The translations under genes were made by a program, and so were the position numbers. The notes beneath the pieces are model-generated. The model did not search any database. It was not told the origin of the DNA and worked only from the letters and a program-made list of their open reading frames with translations. Positions 24,062 through 24,376 of a stretch of DNA of 24,376 nucleotides are shown here, piece by piece (the first letter of the stretch is position 1; every line of letters begins with the position of its first letter). This DNA is from Prorocentrum cordatum (taxonomy: Eukaryota; Sar; Dinophyceae; Prorocentrales; Prorocentraceae). Where the stretch lies: NCBI GenBank assembly GCA_963575745.1, contig CAUYUJ010011177.1, positions 1 through 24,376 of the forward strand. The letters are read 5' to 3'.

Positions 24062-24295
24062 TCGTCGCTGCGTTATTGCCGTCGCTAGCGCCACTGCCAG
24101 CGCTGCTGGCCGCCGCCAGCGCCGGCGCCGGCGCCAGGGGGGGGTTCAAACCCCCTCCCCTCCCCCTCCCTTGGGCTGCCTCTGGTCATCGTCGCTGCGT
24201 CCCCGCCGTCGGCGCTGCTTGCGGCCGCCAGCGCCGGCGCCGGCGCCGAGGGGGGGCGGGGGGGGTTTGAACCTCCCCCCCCCCTTAAAGGAGGG
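24062..24295. repeat. 127-bp tandem pair with G/C palindromes
   Basis: TCGTCGCTGCGT starts units at 24062 and 24189. Each passes through CCAGCGCCGGCGCCGGCGCC and then a G/C palindrome: GGGGGTTCAAACCCCC in the first unit and GGGTTTGAACCTCCC in the second, where the centre is inverted. Units differ by substitutions and small indels. Confidence 0.85.
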
Positions 24296-24376
24296 AGGAG
24301 GGCGGGGTGTTCGGGAGGGCGGGGGCTAGGAGGGAGGGGAGTCCCACTGGTTTTGATCGACGGCGCCGAGAGTTGG

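Noticed and set aside
22070-24094. A 674-codon minus-strand open frame rich in His, Thr and Pro
   Set aside because: Its first two thirds are the complement of the TGG array, and its last third reads the retrotransposon remnant in a frame other than the one carrying the coiled coil and endonuclease motifs.
24137-24156. GGTTCAAACCC resembling a tRNA T-arm or B box
   Set aside because: It is the centre of a G/C palindrome, and no acceptor stem, D-arm or anticodon arm can be built from the flanks.

Overview
This window looks like intergenic DNA from a large, repeat-rich protist nuclear genome, most likely a dinoflagellate. I base this on three things. The only recognisable protein remnant (about 20.75-22.9 kb, minus strand) is a coiled-coil plus endonuclease/exonuclease/phosphatase (EEP) reading frame of the non-LTR retrotransposon type I associate with dinoflagellate genomes. 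Composition swings between GC-rich and AT-rich blocks, with trinucleotide and longer arrays every 1-2 kb. The few coding-like fragments end almost every codon in G or C. The assignment is an inference. I found no intact protein-coding gene, no rRNA or tRNA gene and no CRISPR array.

Layout. 1-540: (TAG)n array. 541-2400: GC-rich unrecognised DNA, one copy of a dispersed repeat (family 1), one palindromic MITE-like element (family A) and a purine-rich tract. 2405-2700: (TA)n. 2726-3910: 21-bp minisatellite that turns into its own inverse at its right end; related sequence on the other strand lies at 6395-6880. 4060-6392: pyrimidine, purine and TGA/TGC arrays with one dispersed repeat (family E). 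6886-7089: sharp foldback element with 20-bp matching ends and a TA at each edge. 7083-8500: CCG, GGA and TCC arrays. 8403-9150: a stack of repeat copies. 9215-10456: repeats F and C and a long purine array. 10579-13641: MITE-like families G and A, nested GC tandem repeats, a 30-bp exact direct repeat and repeat D. 14.1-15.8 kb: second or third copies of families C, 1, F, D and E around a 233-bp foldback element. 16-17.2 kb: a palindromic element and a second family G copy. 17.3-20.5 kb: ATGT, GAC and GGA arrays, another family A element and a third family 1 copy. 20.6-22.9 kb: a small palindromic element beside the decayed retrotransposon. 22.9-24.3 kb: (TGG)n array bracketed by G/C palindromes.

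How it fits together. The window reads as a graveyard and nursery of short non-autonomous elements: five palindromic types (A, G and three single foldbacks), five plain dispersed families (1, C, D, E, F), and simple arrays that lie at or inside element junctions. The retrotransposon is dead, with at least five in-frame stop positions, several frame changes and no reverse transcriptase in the window. Four short coding-like fragments sit against microsatellites and may be exon relics. Family names are local labels; no database search was possible.
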